Shown here piece after piece: positions 15,915-16,845 of a stretch of 16,845 nucleotides of DNA. Within the stretch, counting starts at the first letter, position 1. Every line of letters starts with the position of its first letter. The DNA comes from Sphingobacteriales bacterium (lineage in GTDB: Bacteria; Bacteroidota; Bacteroidia; Sphingobacteriales; Sphingobacteriaceae). The notes beneath the pieces were generated by a model. The model had not been told where the DNA came from. It did no database searches and saw only the letters and a program-made list of their open reading frames with translations. A program made the translations under genes and the position numbers. The stretch spans positions 1-16,845 of the forward strand of contig CANJWU010000003.1 in NCBI GenBank assembly GCA_947478655.1. The letters run 5' to 3'.

Positions 15915-15971
15915 GCTTTGCAAGCTAATTTGTGCTTTAATAATTTAAAAAAATAATTAGCTTTGCAAGCT
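15915..15971 (+). repeat. 12-base direct repeat GCTTTGCAAGCT before secDF
   Basis: GCTTTGCAAGCT occurs exactly at 15915-15926 and 15960-15971, 45 bases from start to start, about four and a half helical turns. Each copy is nearly self-complementary (GCTT-TGC-AAGC). The right copy runs into the possible -7 element and continues TTGTAAG. Spaced near-palindromic repeats overlapping a promoter are typical of a regulator's binding sites; none is known to me for secDF, so this is an inference. The rest of the 236-base spacer (15795-16030) contains only AT-rich sequence and no gene that I can see. Confidence 0.5.
15929..15965 (+). promoter_or_regulatory. Possible Bacteroidota-type promoter of secDF
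   Basis: TAGCTTTG (15958-15965) matches the phylum's -7 consensus TAnnTTTG exactly. TTTG at 15929-15932 could be the -33 element, but the 25-base spacing is longer than the usual range, so the upstream part is doubtful. Transcription would begin near 15972, leaving a leader of about 60 bases before the ATG at 16031. The -7 element overlaps the right copy of the direct repeat. Confidence 0.4.
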
Positions 15972-16030
15972 TGTAAGTATTAAAAAACAAGGAATTTAAT
16001 CATATTAATCAAAATTATTATTTAGAAATT

Positions 16031-16845
16031 ATGCAGGGAAAAGGTGCTATTAGATTTTTTGCGATTGCTTTAGCAATTGCATGTGTTTATTCTCTCTCAT
16101 TTACTTTTGTTTCGAGTGGTGTAGAAAAGGATGCTAAAGAATTTGCAAATGGTGATCCATTAAAAGAAAGAGCGTATTTGGATTCGATGCAAACAGAAGT
16201 TGTTTACAATTTAGGTTTTGCAAAATTCAGTTACCAAGAATGTAAGCAATTGCAATTAAATTTAGGTCTTGACTTAAAAGGCGGTATGAACGTAACCATG
16301 GAGATCTCCTTAAAAGATCTTATTCGTTCTATGGCAAATTATAGTACAGATACTGCTTTTAACAAAGCATTAGTAGTAGCTGAGCAAAGAAGTATTAAAT
16401 CTCAAAAAGATTATATTTCTTTATTCTATGAAGCATATAACGAACTAAAACCAAATGTTAGGTTAGCTGCATTATTCGCTACTAAAGAGAATAGTCCAAG
16501 AATCACCAACAGCTCTTCAAACGAAGAAGTATTAAAAGTGCTTCGTATAGAATCTGAAAGTGCGATTGATCGTTCATTCAATATCCTTAGAACCCGTATC
16601 GATAAATTTGGGGTAACGCAACCAAACATTCAATTACAACAAGGTAGTAACCGCGTATTAATTGAATTACCAGGTGTTACAGAGCCAGAGCGTGTTAGAA
16701 AATTATTACAAGGTTCGGCACAATTAGAATTTTGGGATGTATACGCTAACGTAGAAATTTTCGGAAGCTTAGATAAAGCAAATGCGGCATTAAAAGGTAA
16801 ATTGTCGGTTAGTTCAAAATCAACCGATACAACAGCTGTAGCATC
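16031..16845 (+). CDS. secDF: Protein translocase subunit SecD / SecDF fusion, 5' part
   Basis: The frame is open from ATG at 16031 to the window edge (271 codons read), so the gene is cut by the window, not broken. The product has an N-terminal membrane helix (about 6-27), the SecD signature LGLDLKGGMNV (78-88) and the P1 periplasmic domain with ILRTRIDKFGV (185-195) and RVLIELPGV (208-216). SecD with SecF uses the proton or sodium gradient to pull proteins out of the SecYEG channel on the periplasmic side. In Bacteroidota the two are usually one large SecDF protein of nearly 1000 residues; the insertion between LDLKGG and the RTRID motif is longer than in E. coli SecD, which fits that type, but the SecF half lies outside. 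The gene stands behind a long AT-rich spacer with its own probable promoter. Confidence 0.93.
   Translation, partial: MQGKGAIRFFAIALAIACVYSLSFTFVSSGVEKDAKEFANGDPLKERAYLDSMQTEVVYNLGFAKFSYQECKQLQLNLGLDLKGGMNVTMEISLKDLIRSMANYSTDTAFNKALVVAEQRSIKSQKDYISLFYEAYNELKPNVRLAALFATKENSPRITNSSSNEEVLKVLRIESESAIDRSFNILRTRIDKFGVTQPNIQLQQGSNRVLIELPGVTEPERVRKLLQGSAQLEFWDVYANVEIFGSLDKANAALKGKLSVSSKSTDTTAVA

Noticed and set aside
16426..16629. 67-residue minus-strand frame within secDF
   Set aside because: It lies antisense to clearly conserved SecD sequence and has no features of its own.
1..16845. CRISPR array, tRNA, rRNA, transposase or phage genes
   Set aside because: I looked for regular repeats, tRNA-like arms and typical protein motifs on both strands and found none.

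Overview
The window is an AT-rich stretch (roughly one third G+C by eye) of a Bacteroidota chromosome, most like the Sphingobacteriia/Pedobacter branch. The signs are small beta-barrel and TPR-lipoprotein genes typical of the phylum, a PID-CTERM-like surface protein, a SecD that looks like the start of a phylum-typical SecDF fusion, almost no Shine-Dalgarno sequences, and a possible TAnnTTTG -7 promoter element before secDF. It is mostly core genome; I see no tRNA, rRNA, CRISPR array, integrase or insertion sequence.

Left part (1-1333): a small secreted protein with a C-terminal sorting-like tail on the plus strand converges on a shared hairpin terminator with a minus-strand, very AT-rich seven-helix membrane protein. 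That protein looks like the sensor half of a membrane-bound AraC-type regulator without its DNA-binding half.

Central minus-strand block (1352-7680): reading leftwards, UMF1-type MFS transporter, LutA/YkgE-like cysteine-rich protein, TPR lipoprotein, thrS, infC, rpmI, rplT, then a strong terminator. Spacings are 24, 24, 2, 23, 23 and 95 bases, so this is probably one long unit with the conserved thrS-infC-rpmI-rplT translation operon at its 3' end. infC has no ATG, GTG or TTG start in its N-terminal region. It appears to start at ATA behind a perfect AGGAGG, which fits the known autoregulation of IF3 through poor start codons. The rpmI-rplT gap holds a repeated hairpin motif that could be an L20 target.

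Middle (7691-12334): a small outer-membrane beta-barrel gene with its own terminator, then a GT2 glycosyltransferase (plus strand) whose 3' end overlaps a GT4 glycosyltransferase (minus strand). The GT4 gene starts inside the end of recQ. recQ, GT4 and GT2 all start with TTG.

Right part (12492-16845): purB, a conserved-looking unknown protein (also TTG start), a LysM/RlpA-like secreted protein and a uridine kinase form a tight plus-strand operon. A 236-base AT-rich spacer follows, with a 12-base direct repeat and a possible promoter, and then the 5' part of secD/secDF, cut by the window edge.

No convincing new multi-gene system is present. The observations most worth following are the infC ATA start, the cluster of TTG starts around recQ and the glycosyltransferases, the possible rplT leader, the truncated sensor gene, and the RecQ with its zinc cluster displaced towards the C-terminus.
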